59,762 nt of DNA from Pseudomonadota bacterium (GCA_023426365.1 JAFAAW010000036.1:1-59762); one strand, 5' to 3'. Positions 35,128 to 43,223 are shown, counted from the first letter of the stretch. Translations and numbers: made by a program. Notes: a model not told the origin generated them from the sequence alone.

Positions 35128-36033
35128 TCAGGCCTGGCGCTCGACCACGAACCGGGCGGTCGCACGCAGCAGGTCGGCCTTGTCGCCGAACGGATCAAGA
35201 TGGGCGCAAGCCTGATCGGCCAGCATGCGCGCCTGGTCACGGGCGCGCTCGACGCCCAGCAGGGAAACGAAGGTGGCCTTGCCGGCGTCGGCGTCCTTGC
35301 CCACGCGCTTGCCGACCTGAGCGGCGTCGCCTTCCACGTCCAACAGGTCGTCGGCGATCTGGAAGGCCAGCCCCAGATCATGGGCGTAATTGCGCAGCGC
35401 CTGGCGCAGGGACGGCGCCGCCTTGGCCAGAACCGCCCCCGCCTCGCACGAGAAGCCGATCAGGCGCCCGGTCTTCATCTGCTGCAGCCGGGTGATGGCG
35501 GACACGTCCATCTCCAGCTCGGCGGCGCGCAGGTCGATCATCTGGCCGCCGACCATGCCGGCGGCACCGGCGGCATGCGCCAGCTCGGCCACCAGTTGGC
35601 AGCGCACCGCCGGATCGGCGTGGGTGGCGTCGGCCGCCAGCACGTCGAACGCCCGGGTCAGCAGGGCGTCGCCGGCGAGCAGCGCGGTGGCCTCGTCGAA
35701 CGCCTTGTGGCAGGTGGGGCGGCCGCGCCGCAGGTCGTCGTCGTCCATGCACGGCAGATCGTCATGGACCAGCGAATAGCAATGCACCATCTCGATGGCG
35801 CAGGCGACGCGCAGCGCGGACGATGGCGAAACGTTGAACAGCGCCGCCGATTGCAGCACCAGGAACGGACGCAGCCGCTTGCCGCCGTCCAGCGAGGCAT
35901 AGCGCATGGCCTCGACCACCCGCGCCTCGGGTCCGGCGGGCAGCGGCAGCAGGCGCTCCAGCTCGCCGTTGACCGCCTCGCCGGCGGCTTTCAGCGCCCG
36001 GGCCAGCGCCGCGTCACGGGGATCACCGCTCAC
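35128..36033 (-). CDS. ispA: Farnesyl/geranyl diphosphate synthase
   Basis: A 301-residue short-chain trans-prenyltransferase that joins isopentenyl diphosphate units to form C10-C15 (or C20) prenyl chains. The first Asp-rich motif is VHDDLPCMDDDDLRRG, the second is FQIADDLLDVEGD, and KRLRPFLVL near the N-terminus binds diphosphate. The start is a GTG with AAGGGGA five bases upstream. It lies between xseB and dxs in one operon. The product chain length cannot be settled from sequence alone, although residues before the first motif (MVHCYSLVHDD) fit farnesyl diphosphate synthases. Confidence 0.95.
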   Translation of the reverse strand: MSGDPRDAALARALKAAGEAVNGELERLLPLPAGPEARVVEAMRYASLDGGKRLRPFLVLQSAALFNVSPSSALRVACAIEMVHCYSLVHDDLPCMDDDDLRRGRPTCHKAFDEATALLAGDALLTRAFDVLAADATHADPAVRCQLVAELAHAAGAAGMVGGQMIDLRAAELEMDVSAITRLQQMKTGRLIGFSCEAGAVLAKAAPSLRQALRNYAHDLGLAFQIADDLLDVEGDAAQVGKRVGKDADAGKATFVSLLGVERARDQARMLADQACAHLDPFGDKADLLRATARFVVERQA

Positions 36034-36049
36034 GACCGTCCCCTTCCCG

Positions 36050-36295
36050 CTATTGGATATTGGCTGGTTCGACGCCCACCTGGCCGTCGGGGCCGAACGA
36101 GATGCGCTCCACCTTGGCCTGGGCTTCCTTCAGCTTGGCCTCGCAATGGCGCTTGAGCGCGGCACCGCGTTCATAGGCGTTGATGGCGTCGTCCAACCGG
36201 GTCGAACCGGTTTCCAGCGCGCGCACGATACGCTCCAGCTCCGCCAGGGCGTCTTCAAAGCTCATGGCGGCGATTTCGGGAGGCAGCTCGGCCAT
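36050..36295 (-). CDS. xseB: Exodeoxyribonuclease VII small subunit
   Basis: An 81-residue helical protein that matches XseB: MSFEDALAELERIVRALETG followed by STRLDDAINAYERGAALKRH and a short tail. It binds the large subunit XseA (not in this window) to form the single-strand-specific nuclease. The ATG at 36295 is the family start; a long upstream in-frame extension reads through the neighbouring gene region and is spurious. It is the first gene of the xseB-ispA-dxs operon, 16 bases before ispA. Confidence 0.93.
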   Translation of the reverse strand: MAELPPEIAAMSFEDALAELERIVRALETGSTRLDDAINAYERGAALKRHCEAKLKEAQAKVERISFGPDGQVGVEPANIQ

Positions 36296-36336
36296 GGAGA
36301 CCCGTTCCTTGAAATAGGCGAAAAACGAAGGGCGGA

Positions 36337-36365
36337 AGTTTACGAATGCACTGAACCAAAGGCAA
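36337..36365 (-). promoter_or_regulatory. Candidate sigma-70-type promoter of xseB-ispA-dxs
   Basis: On the minus strand, -35 TTGCCT (36360-36365) and -10 TAAACT (36337-36342) are separated by 17 bases. The start would be near 36330, 35 bases before ATG 36295. Confidence 0.5.
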
Positions 36366-36366
36366 G

Positions 36367-36398
36367 CGCCCTGCCCGCCGGAAAGCGCGAACAGGGCG
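36367..36398. terminator. Hairpin just after the TPR gene
   Basis: CGCCCTG (36367-36373) pairs with CAGGGCG (36392-36398). T5 follows on the plus strand only, whereas the gene that ends here (36408) is on the minus strand, where the downstream sequence is only mildly T-rich. It is a weak terminator candidate. Confidence 0.35.
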
Positions 36399-36407
36399 GC
36401 CTTTTTC

Positions 36408-37451
36408 CTACTCGACCGGGCGGACGGCCGATTGAAGCTGCTCGCGCTGGGCCAGCACGTTGCGGGCCTGGTCGTGATAGCCCAGCGTCGCCAGGATCGA
36501 CGCGAAGGTCTCCAGCGTGGCGGCCAGCGGCACCACGGCGCTGGCGGCGTCCACCTGGGCCACCTCCTGGAAGGCGTGCACCGCCTCCAGCGCGGTTTCC
36601 AGCGCCTCGGCATCGGCGTGGGCCTCGTGCTGGCGGCTGGCCAGATTGGCCAGCGACTGGGCCAGGAACAGCCGGTACTGGTCGGGCGCCGCCTCGGCCA
36701 GGGCGCGGGCCAGCTCGGCCGCCTCCTCCACCAGCGGCAGCGACTCGCCGGGGCGGCCGGCGCGACTGAGCGCGAAGGCACCCTGCTGCATGGTGAGCGC
36801 CAGCAGGTGGTTGACCGGATGGGGCACATGCTCGGGCGGGAACGCCTGGGCGGTCATGCGCCGCACCTCCACCGCCTCGTCCCAGCGGCCGGCTTCCGAC
36901 AGCGTCATGGCGTTGCGGTGCAAGGCGTCCACCAGGGTGCCCAGGAAGGAATAAAGCGCCGCCCCGCCCTCGCGGAAGACCTGGACGGCGGCGCGCATTT
37001 CGCCGATGGCGCGCGCCGATTCGCCGGCCCGCCACGACCGCCCCGATTGGTTCATCAGGACGGAAACCAGGGCGAAGCGGGCCTGGTCGGGAACCACCGG
37101 CAGCGCCGCGCGGGCAAGGTGTTCGGCTTCCTCGCCGGCGGCGCGCCCTTCGTCGTCGCGCTCCATCTCGGACAGGCGGTTGGACAGGGAATTGAGGCCC
37201 GAGGCCAGATGCACGCCGAATTCGGCGGGCTGGGCGGCGCACAGCCGGCGCAGTTGCGCCACCGCCGCCTCGGCCGCCTGCAGGGCGCGCTCCGGCTGCT
37301 CGCTTTCGGACAAGGCGCCCGACAGGTTCAACAGCGCCTCGGCATAGGCGGGGAAAGCGCCTTCCGGTTCGGCCGCCAGCCGCGCCTCGTACTCGGCGAC
37401 GGTGGCTTCAAGCTGCGCGATGTCGTGCTCGCGCTCGACGGCCTGGGTCAT
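36408..37451 (-). CDS. Tetratricopeptide-repeat protein
   Basis: A 347-residue all-helical protein of TPR-like repeats with spacing of about 40-50 residues, for example ALLNLSGALSESEQPERALQ, HRNAMTLSEAGRWDEAVEV and SLANLASRQHEAHADAEALE. There is no signal peptide, membrane helix or catalytic motif. Such proteins are adaptors; the partner is unknown. It lies 77 bases downstream of the EipB-like gene on the same strand. A shared transcript is possible, but the products are in different compartments. Confidence 0.8.
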   Translation of the reverse strand: MTQAVEREHDIAQLEATVAEYEARLAAEPEGAFPAYAEALLNLSGALSESEQPERALQAAEAAVAQLRRLCAAQPAEFGVHLASGLNSLSNRLSEMERDDEGRAAGEEAEHLARAALPVVPDQARFALVSVLMNQSGRSWRAGESARAIGEMRAAVQVFREGGAALYSFLGTLVDALHRNAMTLSEAGRWDEAVEVRRMTAQAFPPEHVPHPVNHLLALTMQQGAFALSRAGRPGESLPLVEEAAELARALAEAAPDQYRLFLAQSLANLASRQHEAHADAEALETALEAVHAFQEVAQVDAASAVVPLAATLETFASILATLGYHDQARNVLAQREQLQSAVRPVE

Positions 37452-37528
37452 GAAAGATCCTCGTATTGCTGGGGGAACGCATCCTCACCAGCCTGGCCGA
37501 GAGGGGAGCGGTGAAACGCGGCTGGCCG

Positions 37529-38332
37529 CTACTGGCAGCGCTTGCCGGGCAGGGATTCGACGCTTTGCAGCTTGCCCGACAGACTGAAATTCTTGAACGT
37601 CTGCACGATTTGCTGCGACACGCCGTTGGGGTGATAGGTCAGCGCCATCTCGAAATTGGGCATGGGATCGGCGCTGGACACCGGGAAGAACGCCAGCCGC
37701 ATGGGCCACGCCTGCGACGCCAGCAACGGGCTGAGGCCGGCGGCGGCAAAGGATTGGTTGGGGCTGCCGATCAGGGCGTTGACCTCGTACGGGCCTTCGG
37801 TGCCGGAGCCGTCGAACACCACGCGCCAGAACGACCGGCCGCCCGCGCGGGCGGTTTCCAGCAGGCGCAGGGTATGCTCGGTCGGGAACAGGGTGCCCTT
37901 GGGCAGCGGCACGGTCAGCGGCTCGGGGCGGGTGAAGCGGGCGATGCCGCCCTGGCCCTTGCCCTTGAGGTCGGCCGAACCTTCCACGTCCTCGGTCACC
38001 TGTCCGTCGCGGGTGTTGCGCATGCGGAACTTGTAATGCAGCCCGTCCTTGGATTCCCAGGTGATGAAATCGGTGGTGGACAGCACCTGGCCGCCTTCGG
38101 TGTAGGCGTAGTTGATGGCGATGCGGTTTTCCACCACCCAGCCGTCGCAGGAATCGTCGAACTCATAGCTCATCGTGCCCGACGCGGCGGCGATGCCGGC
38201 GCCGGGTTTGATGGTGGACAGCCCCATGGAGTAGACGGCCCGGTGCGGCGCCAGATCTGCCGGACCCGCCAGGGCCGGCGACGCGCACAAACATCCCGCG
38301 ACCATGGCCGCGGCCCAAACCCGCCGAAACAT
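37529..38332 (-). CDS. eipB: EipB-like periplasmic envelope-integrity protein (DUF1849)
   Basis: A 267-residue exported protein with signal peptide MFRRVWAAAMVAGCLCASPA (cleavage near ALA-GPAD). The mature part starts LAPHRAVYSMGLS and matches the EipB/DUF1849 family, which folds as a broken beta-spiral. The two cysteines of the family disulfide are in FDDSCDGWV and at the very end (KRCQ). In Brucella, EipB is needed for cell-envelope integrity, and this is the expected role here. The ATG at 38332 has TGGAGG seven bases upstream, and a near-consensus promoter lies just ahead. The longer upstream frame is therefore rejected. Confidence 0.87.
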   Translation of the reverse strand: MFRRVWAAAMVAGCLCASPALAGPADLAPHRAVYSMGLSTIKPGAGIAAASGTMSYEFDDSCDGWVVENRIAINYAYTEGGQVLSTTDFITWESKDGLHYKFRMRNTRDGQVTEDVEGSADLKGKGQGGIARFTRPEPLTVPLPKGTLFPTEHTLRLLETARAGGRSFWRVVFDGSGTEGPYEVNALIGSPNQSFAAAGLSPLLASQAWPMRLAFFPVSSADPMPNFEMALTYHPNGVSQQIVQTFKNFSLSGKLQSVESLPGKRCQ

Positions 38333-38362
38333 CAAAGGGCCTCCAGGGTAAAACTTGGGTTC

Positions 38363-38391
38363 ATTATACATTGCACGTCCTGCGCCACCAG
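38363..38391 (-). promoter_or_regulatory. Candidate promoter of the EipB-like gene
   Basis: On the minus strand, a perfect -10 TATAAT (38363-38368) is 17 bases from a weak -35 CTGGTG (38386-38391). The start would be near 38356, 24 bases before ATG 38332. Confidence 0.5.
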
Positions 38392-38441
38392 AGCTTCCCG
38401 CATCCCACCTCGGTAGGATCACGAACCCCCGTTGGTCGATA

Positions 38442-38459
38442 TTGCCCAGGACCGGGCAA
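38442..38459. repeat. Inverted repeat TTGCCC-N6-GGGCAA upstream of the sigma-54 promoter
   Basis: TTGCCC (38442-38447) and GGGCAA (38454-38459) form a dyad about 75-90 bases before the sigma-54 promoter. This is the distance expected for an upstream activator (enhancer-binding protein) site. Confidence 0.45.
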
Positions 38460-38531
38460 AATTTGCCGAGGGGCCGGCATTTCCTGCCGGGTGGGATCGG
38501 CGAAACCCGAGAGCGCGCCACCCCCATCATG

Positions 38532-38546
38532 TGGCATGCCATTTGC
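38532..38546 (+). promoter_or_regulatory. Sigma-54 (RpoN) promoter of the small paralogue pair
   Basis: TGGCATGCCATTTGC fits the consensus TGGCAC/T-G-N4-TTGC. The invariant GG (38533-38534) and GC (38545-38546) are exactly 10 bases apart. The start is expected near 38558, about 34 bases before ATG 38592. No protein-coding constraint explains the match. Confidence 0.75.
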
Positions 38547-38591
38547 GGTGTGTCCAGGGCTGGGGGAGTTTTCCACCAGAGGACTGGAGGG

Positions 38592-38906
38592 ATGACAGTG
38601 ACGTTCGACCTCGCCCCCGATTGGCTGGACAGCCTCTCCGATGCCGACGACTACGCCGCCGCTGCCTTTCCGGGCGCCGCGCCCGTACACCGGGCCGCGC
38701 CGCTGCAGGCCGCCGCCATGCTGCGTGCCCCGGCCCACCCGACCGTGGACCAGATGGCCGAGCTGGTAGGTGAATTGTTCGCCGAAGGGTCGTTGAGCTT
38801 CGAACAATTGTGCTCGCTCTCCCACGTGCCGGAACTGGAAAGCCTGCTGGGCGACAAGGTCGCCCACGCCTCGCCCGCACGCCGTCTGATCGCCACCCGC
38901 CGATGA
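38592..38906 (+). CDS. Small protein with EGSL motif, first of a tandem pair
   Basis: A 104-residue soluble protein. The C-terminal half contains MAELVGELFAEGSLSFEQL followed by SHVPELESLLGD. This pattern (E-L-x2-E-L-[FY]-x-EGSL-x4-[EQ]-x9-EL) recurs in the next gene. The N-terminal half is Asp/Ala-rich. ATG 38592 is used; a GTG at 38598 has a better-spaced GGAGG (seven bases) and may be the true start. A sigma-54 promoter lies 46 bases upstream. Its stop overlaps the next start (ATGA), so both are co-translated. I do not recognise a family; sigma-54 control suggests nitrogen, flagellar or C4-dicarboxylate-related roles. Confidence 0.75.
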   Translation: MTVTFDLAPDWLDSLSDADDYAAAAFPGAAPVHRAAPLQAAAMLRAPAHPTVDQMAELVGELFAEGSLSFEQLCSLSHVPELESLLGDKVAHASPARRLIATRR

Positions 38907-39400
38907 GATTGCTGGCCGCCTTCGCCCGCCGGGCGGCGCCCCGGCCAGAGACGGCGCGCGCAGACCCTGCCCTGCTGCCCCGCTCGGCCGCCGTTCCGGC
39001 CCGGGTGGCGCCGTCCACGCCCATGCCGCGTCTTGCCGCGCCCGCCGCCGCGGCACCGGCGGTGATCGCCCTGCCGCCGCCGCGCGACCGGCGGCCGCGC
39101 CACGATTTGCGCCACGTCTCGCCGCGCCGTTTCGCCGAGATCGCCCATGAACTGTATGTGGAGGGCAGCCTGAAATGGCCGGAATACCAATTGATCGGCT
39201 TTCCCAGTGAACTGCATCCCGATTACGACGCCACCATCGGCGCGCTGACCGGGCAAAGGGCGGAACCCAATCGGCCGCGCGACCTGCTGGCCGAATGGGA
39301 GCAGCGGGTGGATTTCATGCGCCGCTATGGCGACCCCAGCCTGGACGTGGCCGAAGGCGCACTGGCCGTGCTGCGCCGGCAGGCGGAACCACGGCCCTGA
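38903..39400 (+). CDS. Paralogue with EGSL motif, second of a tandem pair
   Basis: A 165-residue protein with a basic, Ala/Pro-rich N-terminal half (RPETARADPALL, RVAPSTPMPRLAAP) and an ordered C-terminal half. The latter contains the motif FAEIAHELYVEGSLKWPEYQ and then GFPSELHPDYDATIGALTG. It ends with PRDLLAEWEQRVDFMRRYG. The motif corresponds to that of the preceding gene, so the two arose by duplication or act as a pair. The ATG overlaps the previous stop (ATGA). No signal peptide or catalytic motif is visible. The function is unknown; the W-E-x-R-x-x-F tail recurs in small Rhodospirillales proteins as I remember them. Confidence 0.78.
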   Translation: MRLLAAFARRAAPRPETARADPALLPRSAAVPARVAPSTPMPRLAAPAAAAPAVIALPPPRDRRPRHDLRHVSPRRFAEIAHELYVEGSLKWPEYQLIGFPSELHPDYDATIGALTGQRAEPNRPRDLLAEWEQRVDFMRRYGDPSLDVAEGALAVLRRQAEPRP

Positions 39401-39404
39401 CGGC

Positions 39405-40274
39405 TCAGGCCGGCTGCACCACCGCCACCGCCCCCAGGCCCGCCTGGGCCGGCGCCAGCCAGCCGGCGGGAAAGGCCGATACCCGCCGCCCCAGGGCGGC
39501 GGTGCTGACGCGGGCGAATGCCTCGGTGCCCCGGCCGTCCTCGAAATCGGGCACCACCACCGCCTCGCCGGCCACCAGGCAATCGGCATAGCAGCCCTCG
39601 CCACGCTTGGTCGCCGGCACCTCGACCAGCATCAGGCGGCGGCCGCGCGCGTCGGTGACCGCCTCCAGCGTCTGGTGATTGGCCGGATGGGGCGGCAGGA
39701 CCACCAGACCGGGGGCCAGGAAGCGCGCCGCCGGAGCGGAGGGCACGACGGGATCCAGCCAGACCGGGCATTCCACCCCCAGCCAATCGCGCAAGGCGGC
39801 CTCGGCGCTGGCGCGCAGGGCGGCCGGCACGGCGGCAAGCACCGTCCCCTCGCCATCGCTTTCCAGGGAATGGGGCAGTCCGGGCGGCGGATCGAGGACC
39901 GGCACCCCGGCCAGTCCGGCCAGTTGGCGGGCTAACGGCGTGAAGGCGATGGCCGCCGCCAGCGCGCCCCCCCCGTCCACCAGCCACAATGGCGCCTGCC
40001 CGCGCAGGGCCGACCCGTCATGCTCGGCGGCCAGGGCGGCCACGTTGGGCGGCGTGCGCAACGCCACCTCGGCGGCGTCGCAACTGGCGCAGATCAGCGA
40101 GACCGGGGCGAAATCCGACAGCATTTCGGCCAGCCCCAGGCAATCCTCGCGGGCCGCTTCGTCACGCTCGCGATCGCCGGTGGCCTGCGGCCACGCCAGC
40201 CAGAACCGGGCCGGCGGCATCCAGGCGGGCGCCAAGGTCCAACCCTCCTGGCGCGGGAAAAGGGATGACGTCAC
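39405..40274 (-). CDS. Agmatine-deiminase-fold protein without catalytic residues
   Basis: A 289-residue protein with the outline of an agmatine/peptidyl-arginine deiminase: WTLAPAWMPPARFWLAWPQ at the start, LESDGEGTVL in the middle, GCYADCLVAGEAVVVPDFED and a closing strand. The catalytic His/Asp motif, normally D-x-T-D-G-H-x-D before ARF, reads DPVVPSAPAARF here. The catalytic Cys motif (G-G-G-x-I-H-C) reads AGLGAVAVVQPA, with no Cys in the last 45 residues. It therefore should not deiminate and is a probable pseudoenzyme. A GTG at 40274 with GGGGGA five bases upstream is taken as start. It converges on the EGSL pair (gap of four bases). Confidence 0.75.
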   Translation of the reverse strand: MTSSLFPRQEGWTLAPAWMPPARFWLAWPQATGDRERDEAAREDCLGLAEMLSDFAPVSLICASCDAAEVALRTPPNVAALAAEHDGSALRGQAPLWLVDGGGALAAAIAFTPLARQLAGLAGVPVLDPPPGLPHSLESDGEGTVLAAVPAALRASAEAALRDWLGVECPVWLDPVVPSAPAARFLAPGLVVLPPHPANHQTLEAVTDARGRRLMLVEVPATKRGEGCYADCLVAGEAVVVPDFEDGRGTEAFARVSTAALGRRVSAFPAGWLAPAQAGLGAVAVVQPA

Positions 40275-40351
40275 GCGTTTCCCCCGTCGTATTCTTGTGC
40301 CGTAGGGCAAATGGGGGAAAAAACGGCCGAAGGCAAGTCCGCCCCCTACCG

Positions 40352-40386
40352 ATGGTCAGGATACGCCCCCATGGTCAGGACACGCC
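40352..40386. repeat. Two 16-bp direct repeats near the small lipoprotein gene end
   Basis: ATGGTCAGGATACGCC (40352-40367) and ATGGTCAGGACACGCC (40371-40386) differ at one base. The second overlaps the stop codon of the small lipoprotein gene. They lie upstream of the deiminase-fold gene and could be a regulator site. Confidence 0.5.
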
Positions 40387-40503
40387 ATCGAGAACCAGGG
40401 CGTGGTTTTCCGGCCCGACCACCTGGACGGGCACATCGGGCGCCAGGGCCGGGGCACATCCCAGCAGCATCGCCACCGTGGCCAGCATCCACATCGTTTT
40501 CAT
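40375..40503 (-). CDS. 42-residue lipoprotein
   Basis: A tiny gene below common length cut-offs. MKTMWMLATVAMLLGCAPAL gives a signal peptide with lipobox LLGC and lipidated Cys16. The mature part of 27 residues (CAPALAPDVPVQVVGPENHA, then LVLDGVS) is Pro/Val-rich. GGGAGG lies five bases before the ATG at 40503. The stop is TGA at 40375-40377. The position between the esterase-like gene (95 bases upstream) and the deiminase-fold gene (100 bases downstream), all on the minus strand, suggests a loose operon. The function is unknown; similar micro-lipoproteins resemble entericidin-type peptides only in size. Confidence 0.72.
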   Translation of the reverse strand: MKTMWMLATVAMLLGCAPALAPDVPVQVVGPENHALVLDGVS

Positions 40504-40596
40504 GATGTCCTCCCTGAATGGCGGAGGACGAGTCTAGCCCCTTGGCCGCGCGGGCGGCGCAAGGCATCGGGTCTACCCCGGCCGGGAAAGACGCCC

Positions 40597-41196
40597 CTAC
40601 CCCTTCCAGGCGGGCAGGGAATCGTGGAAGGCCGCGATGTCGGGCAGCATCTCGGGGAAGCGGCTGAAGCGGTGGCCCGCATCGGACAACAGGACCATGC
40701 GGGCGCCCTCTCGCCCGTCGAAGGCGGCCACCGCCGGACCGGGCGGCACCACGTCGTCATCGGCCGCCAGCAGCACCAGCATGGGCTGGCCGGGCCGGTC
40801 GTCGGCGACCGCGAAGGCGGTGGCGGCACGGGCGGCGGAGGCCGGCACCACGAAGGTCCGGCCGGTATCGTAATTGGTGTTGACCCCGGCATGGCGCGAC
40901 AGGGTGGCGGCGCCGTCCAGGGCGGGATTGACCAGCAGCAGGCCGGCGCCGGGAAAGTCGCCGACCACCCGGCGCGCCCAGAAGCCGCCAAAGGAAATGC
41001 CGCCGATCAGCAGCGGCTGGCCGGGGCGGGCGGCGGCGCGCACCGCGCCGCACAGCAGGTCATAGGCGGCGTCGGGGGCGTGGCAGGGATAGGTGGGGGT
41101 GACCACTTCGGCGCGGCCGTCGAAATACGCGCGCAACAGGGCAGCCTTTGAGCTGCCCTGCCCGGTCGCACCGAAACCGTGGAAAAAGACGATCAC
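40597..41196 (-). CDS. YqiA-like alpha/beta-hydrolase (esterase)
   Basis: A 199-residue alpha/beta-hydrolase of the YqiA/UPF0227 type. It has the oxyanion segment VFFHGFGATGQGSSKA, the nucleophile elbow GGISFGGFWARR (Ser), LLVNPALDG, NTNYDTGRTFVV and the catalytic Asp/His in LAADDDVVPP and SDAGHRFSRF. The family hydrolyses short acyl esters; the physiological substrate is unknown. The start is a GTG. The gene lies 32 bases downstream of aspS on the same strand, so read-through from aspS is likely. Confidence 0.88.
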   Translation of the reverse strand: MIVFFHGFGATGQGSSKAALLRAYFDGRAEVVTPTYPCHAPDAAYDLLCGAVRAAARPGQPLLIGGISFGGFWARRVVGDFPGAGLLLVNPALDGAATLSRHAGVNTNYDTGRTFVVPASAARAATAFAVADDRPGQPMLVLLAADDDVVPPGPAVAAFDGREGARMVLLSDAGHRFSRFPEMLPDIAAFHDSLPAWKG

Positions 41197-41228
41197 GGCG
41201 CGCGCCCCTCCCCTGGCCTTGCGTCGCC

Positions 41229-43031
41229 TCAGCCTTCCTTCTTGCCCTCTTCCTTCTTCGGCTTGGGCAGGTCCGGCTTGATGTGCAGCTCCTTCCAGCG
41301 CGAGGCGTCCACCTCGGCCGGCGCCCCCATCAGCAGGTCCTGGGCCTGCTGGTTCATGGGGAACAGGATGACCTCGCGGATGTTGGGCTGGTCGGCCAGC
41401 AGCATGACGATGCGGTCCACGCCCGGGGCCGAACCGCCGTGCGGCGGTGCGCCGTAGCGGAAGGCGTTGAGCATGCCGCCGAACTTCTCCTCCACCACTT
41501 CGGGGCCGTAGCCGGCGATGCCGAACGCCTTGATCATGATGTCGGCGCGGTGGTTACGGATGGCGCCCGACGACAGCTCCACGCCGTTGCAGACGATATC
41601 GTACTGATACGCCTTGATATCCAACGGGTTCATGGTCTCCAGCGCCTCCATGCCGCCCTGCGGCATCGAGAACGGGTTGTGGCTGAAGTCGATCTGGCCG
41701 GTCTCCTCGTTCAGCTCGTACATGGGGAAATCCACGGTCCAGCAGAACTTGAAGACGTCCTTTTCCAGCAGGTCCAGCTCGTTGCCCACCTTGGTGCGGA
41801 CCAGGCCGGCGAACTTGGCGGCCGGCAGTTCCTTGTCGCAGGCGAAGAACACGGCGTCGCCGTCCTTGAGGCCGGCGATCTCCTTGATGGCGGCGACGCG
41901 GTCGGCTTCCAGGTTCTTGGCGATGGGACCCTTGGGGCCGTCCTCGGCGAACTGGATGTAGCCCAGGCCGCCGGCGCCGTTCTCACGCGCCCATTCGTTG
42001 AGCTTGTCGAACCACGAACGCGGCTGGTTGGCGGCACCCGGGGCCGGAATGGCGCGCACCACCGAGCCCTTGTCCACCAGCTTGGCGAACAGGCCGAAGC
42101 CCGAGGCGCGGAACTGCTCGGTCACGTCGGCGATGACGATGGGGTTGCGCAGGTCGGGCTTGTCCGAGCCGTATTTCAGCATGGATTCGGCGTAGGCGAT
42201 GCGCGGGAACGGCGCGGGCGTGACCTTGCGGCCGCCGCCGAATTCCTTGAACACGCCCTCCAGCACCGGCTCGATGGCGGCGAACACGTCGTCCTGGGTG
42301 ACGTAGCTCATCTCGAAATCGAGCTGGTAGAACTCGCCCGGGGAACGGTCGGCGCGGCCGGCCTCGTCACGGAAGCACGGCGCGATCTGAAAGTACTTGT
42401 CGAAGCCGGCGACCATCAGCAATTGCTTGAACTGCTGCGGCGCCTGCGGCAGCGCATAGAACTTGCCGGGGTGCAGGCGGGCGGGCACCAGATAGTCGCG
42501 CGCGCCCTCGGGCGAGGACGCGGTCAGGATCGGGGTCTGGAATTCGGTGAAGCCCTGATTGATCATGGCGTTGCGCAGGTAGGCGATGACCTTGCTGCGC
42601 AGCATCATGTTGGCGTGCACGTCCTCCCGGCGCAGGTCGAGGAAGCGGTACTTCAGGCGCATGTCCTCGGGATATTCCTGGTCGCCGGCCACCTGGATCG
42701 GCAGCACGTCGGCGATGGACTGGATCTCGACCTCGGCCACCTGCAGCTCGATCTCGCCGGTCGCCAGCTTGGAATTAACGGTGTCGGCCGACCGCTTCAC
42801 CACCTTGCCGGTGACGGTGATCACGCTTTCCGGGCGGGCCTTTTCCAGGGTCTGGAACACCGCGCTGGACACGTCCACCACACACTGGGTCAGGCCGTAA
42901 TGGTCGCGCAGGTCCACGAACAGCAGATTGCCGTGGTCGCGCTTGCGATGAACCCAACCGGAGAGACGGGCAGTGTTGCCGGCATCCTCGATCCGAAGCT
43001 GGCCGCAGGTGTGGGTACGGTAAGCGTGCAT
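41229..43031 (-). CDS. aspS: Aspartyl-tRNA synthetase
   Basis: A 600-residue class IIb synthetase. The N-terminal anticodon-binding OB fold has HRKRDHGNLLFVDLRDHYG. Class II motif 1 lies in EFQTPILTASSPEGARDYLV. Motif 2 is FQIAPCFRDEAGRADRSPGE with the flipping-loop sequence of bacterial enzymes, and motif 3 is GGSAPGVDRIVMLL. The large GAD insertion domain of bacterial-type AspRS is present in the middle. Like most alphaproteobacterial AspRS it may be non-discriminating (charging tRNA-Asn too). The family start MHAYRTHTCGQL is at 43031. A Lys/Glu-rich tail (KPKKEEGKKEG) ends it. The gene is divergent from rnd. Confidence 0.97.
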   Translation of the reverse strand: MHAYRTHTCGQLRIEDAGNTARLSGWVHRKRDHGNLLFVDLRDHYGLTQCVVDVSSAVFQTLEKARPESVITVTGKVVKRSADTVNSKLATGEIELQVAEVEIQSIADVLPIQVAGDQEYPEDMRLKYRFLDLRREDVHANMMLRSKVIAYLRNAMINQGFTEFQTPILTASSPEGARDYLVPARLHPGKFYALPQAPQQFKQLLMVAGFDKYFQIAPCFRDEAGRADRSPGEFYQLDFEMSYVTQDDVFAAIEPVLEGVFKEFGGGRKVTPAPFPRIAYAESMLKYGSDKPDLRNPIVIADVTEQFRASGFGLFAKLVDKGSVVRAIPAPGAANQPRSWFDKLNEWARENGAGGLGYIQFAEDGPKGPIAKNLEADRVAAIKEIAGLKDGDAVFFACDKELPAAKFAGLVRTKVGNELDLLEKDVFKFCWTVDFPMYELNEETGQIDFSHNPFSMPQGGMEALETMNPLDIKAYQYDIVCNGVELSSGAIRNHRADIMIKAFGIAGYGPEVVEEKFGGMLNAFRYGAPPHGGSAPGVDRIVMLLADQPNIREVILFPMNQQAQDLLMGAPAEVDASRWKELHIKPDLPKPKKEEGKKEG

Positions 43032-43223
43032 GAAACGGTGTCTCCGCTGACGGAAATCGCCCCTGGGGCGAGAACATTCGGAAACGGGGAAAAAGGCATA
43101 TGGGGGGCGATTCGTCAAGGCTGGCAATCGTGCGCCTGCAATCCGGCCGGTGCGGTGCGGCGACGGGATAAACCCGGCTTGGACACGCACTCGGCGCAGG
43201 ACAGGTTTTCCCCTCCGCCTCCC

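Noticed and set aside
36367..36406. Strong terminator for the TPR gene
   Set aside because: The T-run is on the wrong strand; it is listed only as a weak candidate.
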